Positions 24,339 to 36,000 of a stretch of DNA of 64,000 nucleotides are shown here, piece by piece (position 1 is the stretch's first letter; each line of letters opens with the position of its first letter). The translations under genes were made by a program, and so were the position numbers. The stretch is from NCBI GenBank assembly GCA_001792895.1, contig MARA01000076.1:1-64000 (forward strand). Direction: 5' to 3'. This DNA is from Lentinus brumalis (taxonomy: Eukaryota; Basidiomycota; Agaricomycetes; Polyporales; Polyporaceae). The notes below the pieces were generated by a model. It was not told the DNA's origin, did no database searches, and was given only the letters and a program-made list of their open reading frames with translations.

Positions 24339-26257
24339 ATGCCGCTCAATCTGGACACCCTCACGGAGATCCTCTCCCCCGAGCTGCTGGAACAGCTCGC
24401 CGCGCCCTTGGCGGCCATCATAGTCTTCACCTGGCTCTATTCTCGTCGCCGCTCCGACGCCACCCCGGTCGCGGTACTCAAGTTGGTGTTGCCTTTGTCA
24501 GTCGTGCCGAGAGGTGAGTTGTCAATTCCTACCTTCCGTTGGTCCTCTTACTGACGGATCCGTCACCAGCGAGCTCAGTTACGCTGACCCTCCCGAACCC
24601 AAGGACAGTCAGGAAGACGAGAACGTTAACGAGCTGCAATCCCAGCAAGACTCGGCACCCGCGCCTTTGTTCCCTGCCAATGTCGGCTTCCCTCAACCTG
24701 CTGCCTCCCAGTTTGCGCCTGCCAGTGGCCCGTTCGGTGGGTCGGCCCAATTCGCCCCTGGGTTCGGTGTCAACGCGCAGTTTGGCGCCCCTGGGTTCAG
24801 TGCACCTGCGCAGTTCAGTACGCTCCCGCAGTTCGGTGCGCCGCCCAGTTTGCGCCTGGGATCGGTGTTCAGCAGTTCGGCGCACCAGGCTTCAGTGCAC
24901 CCTCTCAGTTCGGTGCCCCCTCTCAGTTCGGTGCGCCCGCTCAGTTCGGTGCACCCGCTCAGTTCGGTGCGCCCGCTCAGTTCGGTGCACGCGCTCAGTT
25001 CGGTGCGCCCGCTCAGTTCGGTGCACCCGCTCAGTTCGGTGCGCCCGCTCAGTTCGGTGCGCCCGCTCAGTTCGGTGCGCCCGCTCAGTTCGGTGCGCCC
25101 GCTCAGTTCGGTGCGCCTGCTCAGTTCGGTGCTCCTGGCTTCCCGCCTCCGGCTCCTTCTGTGTCCAACTCCGGCGCACGCAACACGGTCCAGAAGGAGA
25201 TGTCTCAAGACACCAAGTGGAACAAGTACCGCGAGAGCGACACGTGCATCTCTGACTCCACAGACGGTCGCGCTTTCTCTGCGCACCTCCCTGCCGGAGC
25301 CGCCTCTCCCACTATCTTGACGGACACTCGTGCCAAGACGCATGTGCAGCCTTCTGATCGAGGAGGCAAAGCGCGTGTGGCTGAGCAGGATGACGTGAAG
25401 ACTGAGCCTTTGTCGAGTGACGACGAGCTCCACTTCTCTGCTCTCCTCCCCATGAAGAAAGCATCTGTTTCCAAACGCTCCTCGTCTGTGTCGGCTACAA
25501 GGTCGAGCGCATCGTACACTACGAGGTCGAGCGCGTCGTCGTCGTCCATGTCTATGTCAGCCACACCGACACCTACTTCTGTGCGCCATCGGCCGCGCGC
25601 TCCCACCCCCGCCCCTTGGAATACCAATCCTACTACTACCTCAAGCTCGCATGGTGTATCCTCCGCGGCGTCCACGCCGAGCCGGTTCATAGCTCCGCCC
25701 GACCTGTCGAGGTTGCCGGTGTCTGAGGTATGTGGCCGGTGTCAAGCACATTGTCACTGATCTGACGGCAACACAGGTTGTGCGCAGGTATTCCCGGAAC
25801 CTCTCAGACCGCCCCGCCAAGAGGAACATGCCGAACGGCCAGAGACTCATCACCGGTTGGTTCGAAGGGGCGTCGGAACGCCTCTATACCCACCCGCCTG
25901 ACATTCGCGCTCACCCGGAGCTTGAAGTCGGCGATGTCTTCATGAATCGCACAGGTACGAAGCACCGCGTCTGGATGTGGGCCAGGAAGAACGCTCGCAC
26001 TTTAGAGTGGCTCCAGATTCACTGGGGGTATATCCGATATGACGGTCTCCGGTTTACCTTGACCGAGGTGAACCTCAGGCCTTCCTGGGTGTCGGAGAAG
26101 CGCTACCAAGAGCGCGAGAGAGAGAGTAGGACACTCCTCTTTTCTGTGTCTGTTTTGCACATTACTGATTGTACTTGCTTCTGCAGTAGCGAGATCTGGA
26201 ACGAGGTCGCCGATCAAGGAAGAGACTAGTGAGGAGGAAGACGGGAGTGAGGATTGA
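24339..26257 (+). CDS. TM / QFGAPA-repeat / Trp-rich-domain protein, probably frameshifted
   Basis: The N-terminus (MPLNLDTLTEILSPELLEQ) leads into the membrane segment LAAPLAAIIVFTWLY. An intron starts with GTGAGT at 24514; no acceptor I tried gives the right downstream frame. A Gln/Phe/Gly/Ala/Pro-rich part follows, with 18-bp QFGAPA units from 24906 to 25140. Near 24840 the coding frame shifts: one C seems missing in GCGCCGCCCAG relative to the repeat unit. Coding then continues through Ser/Thr-rich sequence. Introns at 25728-25776 and from 26129 lead to an acidic end (SEEEDGSED, stop 26255-26257). The C-terminal domain (about 25850-26110: HPPDIRAHPELEVGDVFMN, then HWGYIRYDGLRFTLTEVN, RPSWV) is shared with the genes at 28.3 and 29.4 kb. 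Confidence 0.6.
24906..25140. repeat. 18-bp CAGTTCGGTGCGCCCGCT minisatellite
   Basis: About 13 near-perfect tandem units encode QFGAPA in the true frame. All three forward frames stay open across the array. Confidence 0.92.
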
Positions 26258-26308
26258 ACGTGAGCGGAGGGTGTCAGCGCAGGATCGAACAGGATCGGAG
26301 CATCGAAC

Positions 26309-26448
26309 GTGAGCGGACGTGAGTGGACGTGAGCGGACGTGAGTGGACGTGAGCGGACGTGAGTGGACGTGAGCGGACGTGAGTGGACGTGAGCGGACGT
26401 GAGTGGACGTGAGCGGACGTGAGTGGACGTGAGTGGACGTGAGCGGAT
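26309..26448. repeat. 10-bp GTGAGYGGAC tandem array
   Basis: Fourteen units of GTGAGCGGAC alternate with GTGAGTGGAC, starting about 50 bp after the stop of the preceding gene. Period-20 alternation is kept over most of the array. Every T-type unit is a perfect GTGAGT splice-donor hexamer. Confidence 0.93.
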
Positions 26449-26823
26449 ATGTGGGGGTGGAAGCATAGTCGTGCTGTACTTGTAGCTGCTTGAAGTTTTG
26501 AACGGTCCAAGAACTGTCAGTATTATTTTGCGTAACAATATCGCCCCGACGATTCTAGTTGAGTAAGTACGTACTGGAGGGCGAACTAAAGCGGATCAAG
26601 AGACGCGGGCGTCCCGGCGACATTGCTTTCCGGGCGTCTTCCCCGTCTTTCTTTGCCTCCTCCTTTGCTCCTCCTTCTTTGTGCTGCCCCTTAAACTTTG
26701 ACATACTGCCGACTCATGGCCGGCTACGTGCTGTTATCGTCATGCGTAATGCCGACAAAGCGCATTATGGTGGTTGGCAGTCTCGCCGTCATCCACTCGT
26801 ATCCGTCTACGCACTAGTACGCC
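26449..26823. other. Intergenic region
   Basis: AT-rich then pyrimidine-rich sequence before the next ATG. The CT-rich tract at 26640-26700 resembles basidiomycete core promoters. No gene is seen. Confidence 0.4.
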
Positions 26824-28116
26824 ATGACACCCGACGCCGCGATCTCCGCGGTTCATTCTTTGGAGTCTCAGGTTCTTGAATCTGCACAGGCTGCGAAGGC
26901 CCGCATCAACAGGTACGCCTCGACGCCTCTGTCGTGTCACGAGTGGTGCTCAAGCGTAACTATACCAGTGCGTTGGACTTCAATCACACGGAGATCACAG
27001 TCGAGTCGCTCCCGGATCTGGTCGCACAGCATTATACGGATCGGAATGCAGAGTACAGGCGCATGGCAGCTGCTACTATTCGGCAGGAGGCGAGCTACTT
27101 TAGACATCACCGAGACCGATCGGAGAGCGTCCTCTTGGAAGAGGTAGACGTATTGTATAAGGACGTTAAAACGGCGTATGAGACGGTGTGTTGTCTATCC
27201 TATGGTTCTCGCACAATACCCACACTTCTAGCAGCTGGCCGGTCTGTACGGCAGATGGGAAGGCTCCATCCCAGCGGAGATTCGCAAACATCTCGAGACG
27301 CGTCTCGGCGTATTTGAGCGCTCGCTGCCTAACCTGCAGGCATTCAAGAGTATCGTGCAAGCCTTCTTCCGTAACTACCGCGACCCTTTACTTCTCTTCG
27401 GCTTATCAAAGGTGCAGTGATCAGTACATCGTCGTCTCTGAATGATATGCCCATGTCCTCGAACTTTCGATTTTGTAGCAACAGTTAAATGCTGCCACAG
27501 TGTCGCTGTCGTATCGGCCGAACTTGACTCCCGCTATCCGGGCAGCAGAGCCCCATGTCGAAATTCTACGCTCGTCTTGCCTTGTGTACGACCAGGCGTT
27601 ACTTCGTACTCCGGAAGTACTGAAGGAGGCCACTGCGTTGTTCCTCTCATGCGCCATAGACAACCAGGTTCCACGGGAACTGTACGACTCCGCCGTGATG
27701 GAGCTGCACACTATTCAAGAGGATGTAGACGTCGCCGCTCTTGAATCCGTTCTAGCCCTCGATGATATCAAGGTTAGCGGTGTTCGCTGTCTCTTCAGAC
27801 TACTAACTAACTGAAATTCGCGCAGATGTTGTCCAATGAAGTTGAGACTCCTGTGACTCTGCAGTCATCAAGGTCATTTCTGGATGGCCGTGCAGTCTCA
27901 GTGGACCAGGTCCTTCGCGCGCGTACACAATTCATAGCATTGCTTGGGTGCCTAGATGGATGCCATAAGGTGCGCTATACATGCTTCCTTTACGCACTAT
28001 ATTCACCAAATTCTGTACAGGATGCGAGGACGTTGCACAAGGAAAGTTCAGTTTTGCAGGCCGCCATCGGGCGTATTGTACGTTACCGCCCGTCCGCGAC
28101 CCATGGAGGCTCGTGA
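26824..28116 (+). CDS. Hypothetical helical protein, 339 aa
   Basis: Six exons close exactly: 26824-26912, 26969-27185, 27232-27411, 27479-27772, 27826-27969 and 28021-28116. Introns are 46-67 nt, and the fourth shows the branch ACTAAC. The protein begins MTPDAAISAVHSLESQVL and is mostly alpha-helical (LLEEVDVLYKDVKTAYET, ELYDSAVMELHTIQEDVD). No membrane segment or known motif is seen. It sits between two Trp-rich-domain genes. Confidence 0.65.
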
Positions 28117-28271
28117 TCGAGGACGCATCATTACAGTATTCTACTCTCAGTTCTTGTATGTGCGAACGCTTAATGTTAAGTTTGGGATCTCTTTGCGTGC
28201 ACGCTGAACGTCCTTTGTCATTCGCCGCACACTAATACCGTCGACGCGTAGGTGGCTTCCCCCACTGACCC

Positions 28272-29068
28272 ATGTTCTCCTTCGAATTTTTCCTCATACT
28301 CCTCGTTGCTAGTTACGTGGTCTTCGTCAGTCCTTGGCGAGCCAGACGTCCTATCGCTCGCCGCCGCCGTGTACGACCGGCTGCTCTACCCGCTGGACGC
28401 GGTGGTGCGCCACCTCAAGTCATCGCCACTCGCGTTGTCCGTCACAGCACGTCTTCTGATCTGGAAATTCTTGGACTGCCTCAGTAAGCAGCTGATAGGA
28501 GTATTGAATCCTATAGCTCACTGATCCGTATATCCCTAGGGCTTCGTTTGGTCTGGACCGTCACCCCGCGGGTTCCAAGGATGGGGCAGGCGTCCCATAC
28601 TACGCCACCCTGGAGGACTCCCCCATCCGCTACAGAGAGCGCACGGTGAAACCCAGACCAAAGGCCGGTGCGGAGCAGCCAGAAGTCAAGACGTACTACT
28701 GGGAGCCCGAGAACCTGGGTCTCGCTCTCATTCGTACCCCGCCCAACCTCACTCATGAGCCGAAGCTGGCCCTTGGCGACATCTTCTACTATCAGATGTT
28801 GACGCGATACCAGCTCTTCCTCTGGATGTCGGATGAGTCCGGTGAGCCTCTTTGGGTGGCAGTCCGGTACGGGTATCAGCGTGAGGACGGGCGTCGACTC
28901 CTCGTCACACGCGTTCAACGGAAGCCGGGATGGGTGCTGCCGTCTCGCTGGGGGCAGTTAAGCCACGGTAAGGATGTCCCGACGTATGTGTCATCGTTAC
29001 CCACACTCACAGTATTCGTACCTACAGAGATGCGACTCCTCGACGCATACGGGGAGGTGCCGTCATAA
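28272..29068 (+). CDS. TM / Trp-rich-domain protein, 226 aa
   Basis: Exons 28272-28483, 28540-28967 and 29028-29068 (681 nt). The third intron is 60 nt, so retention would also keep the frame. The N-terminal membrane segment FEFFLILLVASYVVFV is followed by an Arg-rich stretch. The C-terminal domain begins VKTYYWEPENLG, then TPPNLTHEPKLALGDIF, LFLWMSDESGEPLW, YGYQREDGRRLL and RKPGW. It is the shortest and cleanest member of the three-gene family because it lacks a low-complexity middle. The Arg block just after the TM suggests that the C-terminus is cytosolic. Confidence 0.68.
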
Positions 29069-29381
29069 ACTGCATGGTCGTTCGACAGCGACCCATACAA
29101 CAGCCGCGTACCCTTTCCTTGATTCATAGTCCCTTAGATTACAAATATGTTGCTCGAGTCTCTTCTGCCAGTTGTCTTATATATTCCCTCCAAGATTCAC
29201 TGCGGCTAGTGTTGACTGTGTGATGTCACTGCCGGTCCAGATGCGGACGAGGCAGCAAGTGGCATGGGCGCCTAATGCCACAAAGCACCTCGACAATGGT
29301 CCTTCAAGCTTCAAGTTACAAGAACTACCTTCCTGCTGCAGGGTGGCCACGCAGCCACCCATGCTTCCTACTCTTGCTGCG
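29069..29381. other. Intergenic region
   Basis: 313 bp without a supported gene. An open frame runs through into the next gene, but its own start region is not protein-like. Confidence 0.35.
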
Positions 29382-30807
29382 ATGTCGGGCGAAATGGGTT
29401 CTCTCGGAGTTCAGATCGTCGTCGTCGCCGCCATCTGTACAGCTGGTCTCTGCATATATGCCGTCCGGACCTCGTGGATCGCTCGCAAAACTACTCCGAA
29501 GGTGCGCAGGACGCATACAGTGGCGTACACCTACTCCGCGACCGCGACTGCGCAACCTACCCACCCAACCTACCTCGTCTTTCCGGCTCCTCCTCTGCCT
29601 CGCCGTAACGCTGCGATACCGACCATTCTGAGGAACTTCGTAGGGGAGTTGACAAACATGGGATACAGGTACGAATTATCTGCGACCGAGGCAATCGATA
29701 TACTTATTTCTACGATAGGCCTGCCAGTGTCGAGGCTGAACGCTCAGGTGCCCACCTGGGTGCTCGGCCGCAGCCCACCGCCATCGCGCGTTCTGTGTCC
29801 CTCAGGGGCCGCCAGCTTCGTATCCAGCCGGTTCCCTCAGATGGCCGGTCCGCTTGCGCGGGATCGCATACGCTTGCCTCACCTCTCGTGACAAACATTC
29901 CGAACGCACACAGTTCCAGTCCCGTTGCAGGTCCCTCTCGTCGGTTGCCCTCCCAGAGGCTCGCTCGCTCCCGTTCCGTTCCACTCCACTCAGATCCAGT
30001 CAAGACGCCTCGAACGCAGGTCACCAAGCTTCTGTTGAAGAGGTCAGCGATGCGCAAGTGGGCGACACGTTCTCCGATACATCCTCGTTGTCCGATCTGC
30101 CTTCCGATTTCGAAAGCGAACAGGGCGAACAGGACGAACAGGACGAACAGGACGAACAGGACGAACAGGACGAACAGGGCGAACAAGGAGAACACGACGA
30201 ACACGACGAACAAGGAGAACACGACGAACACGACGAACACGGCGAGCAAGACGGGCATGACGGGCAAAGCGGGTTCGTAGCCTCAATGCGAAACATGGTT
30301 CTCCGGACTTTCTCGTCAGTGGACGTACGTCGTTAACTCTGCATCTCATTACTGCGTTAGATCACTCACCCTTAGCTCAGGCAGCCGATTACATCGAGCG
30401 TCAGGACCGGACTCAGTCCAGTTTGGAAGGGCCAGATAAGAACTTCAAGGTTTGGTGGTGGGAGACTAGGTCATCCACGCCCATCGAACACCCTCCGAAC
30501 CTGTCCCGCCGGCCCGATCTAGCGTTGGACGATTTATTCATCCATCACCTTCCCCGCCAAGAGAAGCAGATCTGGATATGGATTGCGGAGAACGGTGAGG
30601 GTCCTCGTTGGAAGCGTATCCTTGTCGGCTTCAGACGTCCATCCGACGGGCGTTACTTGACCTTCACGGAGGTTAGGGCAAAGCCTTCTTGGTTGATCAA
30701 GGGATGGTTCAAGACGCGCAAAGCTCAGAGTGAGTCCAATGCTACTGTACTTCTGCTTTCGCTCATGAACGCTCCTCTCGTCATCGGATCACCCAGACCG
30801 CTTGTAG
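29382..30807 (+). CDS. TM / acidic-repeat / Trp-rich-domain protein, frameshifted
   Basis: Exons 29382-29668, 29719-30324, 30381-30729 and 30797-30807. The N-terminus MSGEMGSLGVQIVVVAAICT contains the membrane helix. The middle is Ser/Pro/Arg-rich and then switches frame between about 29950 and 30010 into an acidic DEQ/DEH repeat. The exon sum (1253 nt) is not a multiple of three, consistent with a 1-nt indel. The C-terminal domain (WWWETRSS, HPPNLSRRPDLALDDLF, QIWIWIAENGEGPRW, DGRYLTFTEVRAKPSW) matches those of the genes at 24.3 and 28.3 kb. Confidence 0.6.
30118..30247. repeat. 9-bp GAACAGGAC / GAACACGAC minisatellite
   Basis: About 14 nine-base units encode a poly-(E/D)-Q-(D/G) then (E/D)-H-D acidic stretch in the preceding gene. 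Confidence 0.9.
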
Positions 30808-31179
30808 CTTCGCGGCGCTCTACTTTTTTCTAACTCTACTCCACTCCACTCCAGCTCTACTCCACTCCAATCTTACACGCCCTCTGCTTCATGACCCCTT
30901 GCACAGTACACCCGTTACTTCATTGATCTCCTCGTCGTCGTAGTACTTAGCTAGACTCTCTCTGTGCCGCATGCGTCCACGCGGCGCTCAGGCTCCGGTA
31001 GCCACTTAGATAATGATAATCAATTACCATATCAATTATTGCACACTGGCGCCTAGCTATGGTGCTCTTTCCCGTCTTTCCTATGTTCCCGACGTTTGTC
31101 TCGCGCAACACAACCGCCATGATGCTTCAGTGTGGCTTCGCGCATCGACTGCGTCGATTCTATCCCTCAACATCACATC
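30808..31179. other. Intergenic region
   Basis: 372 bp with CT-rich tracts (TACTCCACTCCACTCC near 30836) and AT-rich sequence near 31010-31040. No gene is seen. Confidence 0.4.
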
Positions 31180-32913
31180 ATGCCCTCCCCAACTGCTGCA
31201 GATAACCCTCGATCCGACGACTCTGGCAGTCCTAGCACTTTCACATCGACTCTTGAGAATGAGCGATGTTCTTCTGTATCTCTTGGCCATCTGCAGGGAG
31301 CGTTCTCCTCGGTGGGGTTTGAGCAGCTGCAGCGATTTCGGTAAGTGATATCTTTTCTGCTGTTCTGACCTCGTCTGAAGGTTCGCAGGACGCTAGATAT
31401 CTGCAATGTCGATCGCAGAATCTTAGAAAAGGAATTTGCGGTCGCTATTCGAGAGATGGAACATGTGGAGTCGGTCACAGCAGCACTGTCTCGGGCGCTG
31501 CTTGAGATCAAACGTACACAGGTGAGCTTGAAGCCAGTCGTACAGTTATTCACATTGGACGACTCATTCTTTTCCAGAACGCGCATGACACTCGGATGGT
31601 ATGGGTGGAGGAAGAATTGAAAAGTGTACGGGACGAGATCAGTAAGCTCCTGAGCCCCTTGAAGGCATCGTATGCTAAGGCTGAAGGTGAGAGTCGTCCG
31701 TCTGTCCACGCGTGGTTTTCATCGTCAACACTGGTGCACTCTCAGACAATTTGCGCAAGCAGAAGAAGGGTATAGAAGACTTCCAAGTCAACTGTGTCGA
31801 ACGCCTCGATTCGCTACAGATGTCGCTTGGGAAGGTTGAGTTCAATGTCGCCGCTTTGCAGACCAAGTGGGCGACGAATCGACAGTCACTAGACGAGATT
31901 GGTGAGCAGCTCGGTCCAACCCAAGCACTCGCGCACTCCCTTGCCGCCCGTCTACTGGAGATGGAAGAGTGCGAAGAGGGGATCTGGACCGTCTTGAAAG
32001 AAGTGCGTGAGGAGATGCACGAACTCTCACAAGTCCAGGAGACGCACAGTGGGGTCCACGGCGAGTATAGCTCTGGACAGGTGTCGCTTGCCGCGGAAGT
32101 GTCAGCTGCCCTTCCTTGTGGCGCGGAATTCGCGATGCCGCGGGCCCCCACGCGCGCAGATGATGGGTGGTATTACGATCGTAGTGATAGCCTCGACTCA
32201 TCGGTGAGTGCATGAACGCAGTCCATGGATGTTTACGTGACTCACAGCCATCTAGATGCCCAGCACAGACGTCGTCGGAGAAGTCAGCGACGAACCTTGC
32301 GCGTCCAGCGGGGGACCTAGGGGATCTGTCAAGGACGAAAGTGATGGCCTGCTGGAGCTCAGTGACGACCTAGGGGCGTTTAGTGACGAGTTCAAGGGAT
32401 CCGACGACGGACATGACCAGCCCAACTGCCCTGCGGAGCGGTCGACGCAGGGGCCGCAACAGCTGACCGAGGGAGGTGAGCTGGATGGTCATCTTCGCGG
32501 CGGTCGGGAGGGCACCTACCGCCCAACTTGAACTGATTTCCTTGCCCTTACCTGCCAGAACACGCCATGGTGCATGCTCAAGGTCTCGGCGATACTGCAC
32601 GAGTGAGTTGCGGACATCTCATTATAAGCTGCGTACTGACAGCCCGTAGGATGACATCACCAGGTTAATCCGAGCTCTCTTGAACCTGGACCTCGACGAA
32701 GGCCTGTACGCCGGCCTCGTCGAGAGCACGTGCAGCGCCATTCGGCTACTGGACGGCGTCCATATGTCTCTCCTGATTCTCGTTCTGGCAGTCGTTCTGG
32801 GTGTATGGGTACTTGCCCGTCGCGCTCGGACCCCAAGTATCAGCCTCATGGAAGAACCTCCACTTGCTGAGCACCCGGTATGGGAATGGGCTCTTCAACA
32901 CACGCAACCGTGA
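31180..32913 (+). CDS. Coiled-coil protein with C-terminal TM, 462 aa
   Basis: Seven exons close exactly: 31180-31340, 31389-31521, 31578-31686, 31746-32203, 32256-32475, 32559-32602 and 32650-32913. The first two thirds is a long coil (MVWVEEELKSVRDEISKL, LQMSLGKVEFNVAALQ, GIWTVLKEVREEMHELS). An acidic linker follows. The C-terminal membrane helix is MSLLILVLAVVLGVWVLA, followed by RRAR, so it is probably tail-anchored. Its topology mirrors the N-anchored coil protein at 22.8 kb. The family is not recognised. Confidence 0.7.
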
Positions 32914-33087
32914 TGGAACGTGACCGAGCGTGGGGGCGTCGGCGGCATATCCCTCTTCTGTACGTCTGGACACGTATGTTATCGATGGTCATCGGATCTG
33001 TGTCGCAATCAATGTTGTGCGCTGAGTGGCGTCCGTGCTGTTCACTCTTGCTCGTCTTCCCTCTGCTGCTCAGGCCTCAGGCCCATC

Positions 33088-36000
33088 ATGAGAACGAAAG
33101 TTCTCTGCACATGCTCGATATGCCGCCGCCGACTTTGTCTATACAACGAAGAAGAAACTCGCGGGCGATTGGTCGTTCCAAGAACAAGACGCAAGCACCT
33201 AGTGCGGGATCAATATCGAGACTTCAATCCTGAAGAAGTGGAGGAGGCGGTCTCGAGCACCGTACTGCTCACCGCATCTGCGCAACCTCTCTCGCGTCAG
33301 GGCTCCGGAACCTTACCTATACGGCGTCGAGACTCGCAGCGGGATCGGGTGGAAGAGGACATATCAGACGGAGACGATAACCCCGTAAGTTTCGTAATCC
33401 GTGGGTCAGAGAGCCTCGACTGACTTTCCCCGGATCTGTAGTCATCGGAGGATGTGGAGATGGGTATAGAGGACCGGCCATCACTAGCCAAGGTACGTAT
33501 GATCCTCCAGAGTCCTGAAGCCATTCAATAGCATCGCATTGATTGATCACAACAGGTGTCCGCGAGCTTCGTCGAGGCCAGCCAGTTCGCAACCGCAGTG
33601 AAGGTACGGTCACGGGTACTTGCGGACCTCACAAGTAACAAGGATCGCTTCTGTGCCGCGATTCCGAGGGACTTCGAGTTGACGTTTCCTGTTCGGCCAA
33701 CGACCCTTGCCGATCCCACTCCTGCAGAACCCAACGAAAGAGTGTTCATCACGATATACAGCTGGCTATGGGACAGTTGGAGATACGTTCAGGAGGAGCT
33801 TTCCCCATGAATCACTACGATATGGATCAGCGTCGTGTGGCGTTGCTGCGGGAGCTGCGGGAGGAGATCCTCCGGCTGGACCGGATGAAAGCGAGAGCTT
33901 GGAGCAAACTCGTCACAGAGCATCTCATACGTGCGCACGTCGGGCCAGATACAGGCGAAGGCCCGCTGGACTATAAAGCCGGTATGTGGAATTGATCTCG
34001 TACACGCTAGCTGCTCACGGGCCACTGCGTAGACCTCTCCTCTCGATGGAAGTACGCTCGAACCCTGGAGCATTTTGTTCTCGCTGCCTTCATCATGGTG
34101 TCGGTTCTCCATTCGCTCGCGGCTACGTCGCGCGCGAATAGTCAATACGTCCTGGCAACCGTCAGGGCCGTCTTGTTTGGCGCCTTCTTCTGGTGCAATC
34201 AGCAGCGAGGCCATCGCCCAGAACTCGCTCCTTTCCAGAGTGATCTGTTGAAAGACTTCCCGGCCGACGTCAGGACCGTAATCGATAGACTCGGCCTCGA
34301 ACCAAATATCATTCGACGCGCTTGCTGTCAAAGCTGCTTCGCCACGTATGCTCCCGACCCTTCCCGCCCTGACGATCCCTATCCTCACACCTGCTCATTC
34401 CGGGAGACCGACAAGCCTGTCTGCGGGGCCCCACTCGTCTACAAGCAGATGCATCCACCTCCCCGTCGAGGTGCTCCTCCGCGGGCCACCTACGAACCGC
34501 TCCTTGCCTTCCCCTACCGCTCTGTCCACTCATGGATTGGCGACATGGCAGCTCGGCCGGGGATTGTGGAGTTGTTGAAGGCCGCTTGGAAGGCTCCCCT
34601 TGGACGCTGGACGGACATCTTCCATGCGCCGGCATTTCGGACGTTCCTCGGACCCGACGGTAGGACGCCTTTCTCGCAGCAGCCCAACGCTGCAGCGCAC
34701 CTTGTCTTCAGCTTGTTTATCGATTGGTTCAATCCATTCGGCAACAAAAAGGCAGGGAAGTCTCACTCGATTGGCGCGATCTTCATGGTATGCATGAATT
34801 TACCCCCCGACATTCGGTACAAGCCCGAGAACGTCTGTCTAGTCGCTATCATACCAGGTCCAAAGGAGCCGGAAGTGCATCAACTGAACCATCTTCTCCG
34901 CCCTCTCATCGATGACCTCCTCGTCCTATGGCACCGTGGTGTCCTGTACACGCTGAACAAGAATACGCGACTCGTCGTCCGTGCTGCCATGATCCCCCTC
35001 GTATGCGACATCCCGGCGCTGCGCAAGGCTGCTGGCTTCGCCGGCCACATGGCTCACAACTTCTGTTCCTTCTGCAAGCTTCAGAAGAAGAATATCAATG
35101 AGCTTGACCGCTCGAAGTGGACGCGCTTGTGTTGGGAGGAACATCTCCGCATCGCTGCGCAGTGGCGGGACGCGCCGACCGAGGCTCTCCGCGACGTCAT
35201 CTTCAAGGCTCACGGCCTTCGGTGGAGCGAGCTGTTGCGTCTTCCTTACTGGGACCCTACTCAATTCGCCGTTGTCGACGCTATGCACAACCTTTTTCTA
35301 GGGGAGCTCCGTCATCACTGTCGAGACGTCTGGGGCATCGACGTCAAGGACAAGAGCAGTGACTCCACTAGTGTGACGCCGCACACGCCAGATCAGCAGC
35401 GCACGAACCTCATCCGCGTCTTCAACGCCATTCAGAATCGGTCCAAGAGTGGCGCGTTCAAGGCCGTACGCAAAGGCTATGTTGTCGCTGTTGCCGAGGT
35501 CAACGGGATCGTTCCCGCAGGAGGAACGTTCACAAAAGCAGCGTATGTGGGAGGGCTGATCAATTGGGTACTTCACGTTCGTATATACGCTGCGTGTGTT
35601 GCTTACTCACGAGTCCTCTAGGCCGCTTCGGGTGCTCATTTCGCCATCAATCTGCCACCTGTCCTCCAAGAGTCGACGGTCGAATTTCATGTCGCCAAAG
35701 GTCCTCACGACATTTCGAAGTACCGTGTCATCGACCAAGCTACAATCGAGCAGATCCGAGCCGATATCGCCGCCACCCATTTTCCGTCCTGGATGCAGCG
35801 TCCGCCAAAGAACTTCGGCAGTCCGTCTCACGGGAAGCTGAAAGCGGATCAGTGGAGGACAGTCTCCACGGTCAGCCTCGTAATTACCCTCTGCAGGTTA
35901 TGGGGCTCGGCGGAATCCTCAATCAAGAATCGATTGCTCCTCGATAACTTCGTCTCTCTCGTGTGCGCTGTCGATCTGGCGACCCGACGTTCCATGGATG

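Noticed and set aside
24539..25255. Alternative long frames (SVRPLS and similar) across the 24.9-kb minisatellite
   Set aside because: All frames are open in this 18-bp array. The QFGAPA frame joins to clear coding on the downstream side, the others do not.
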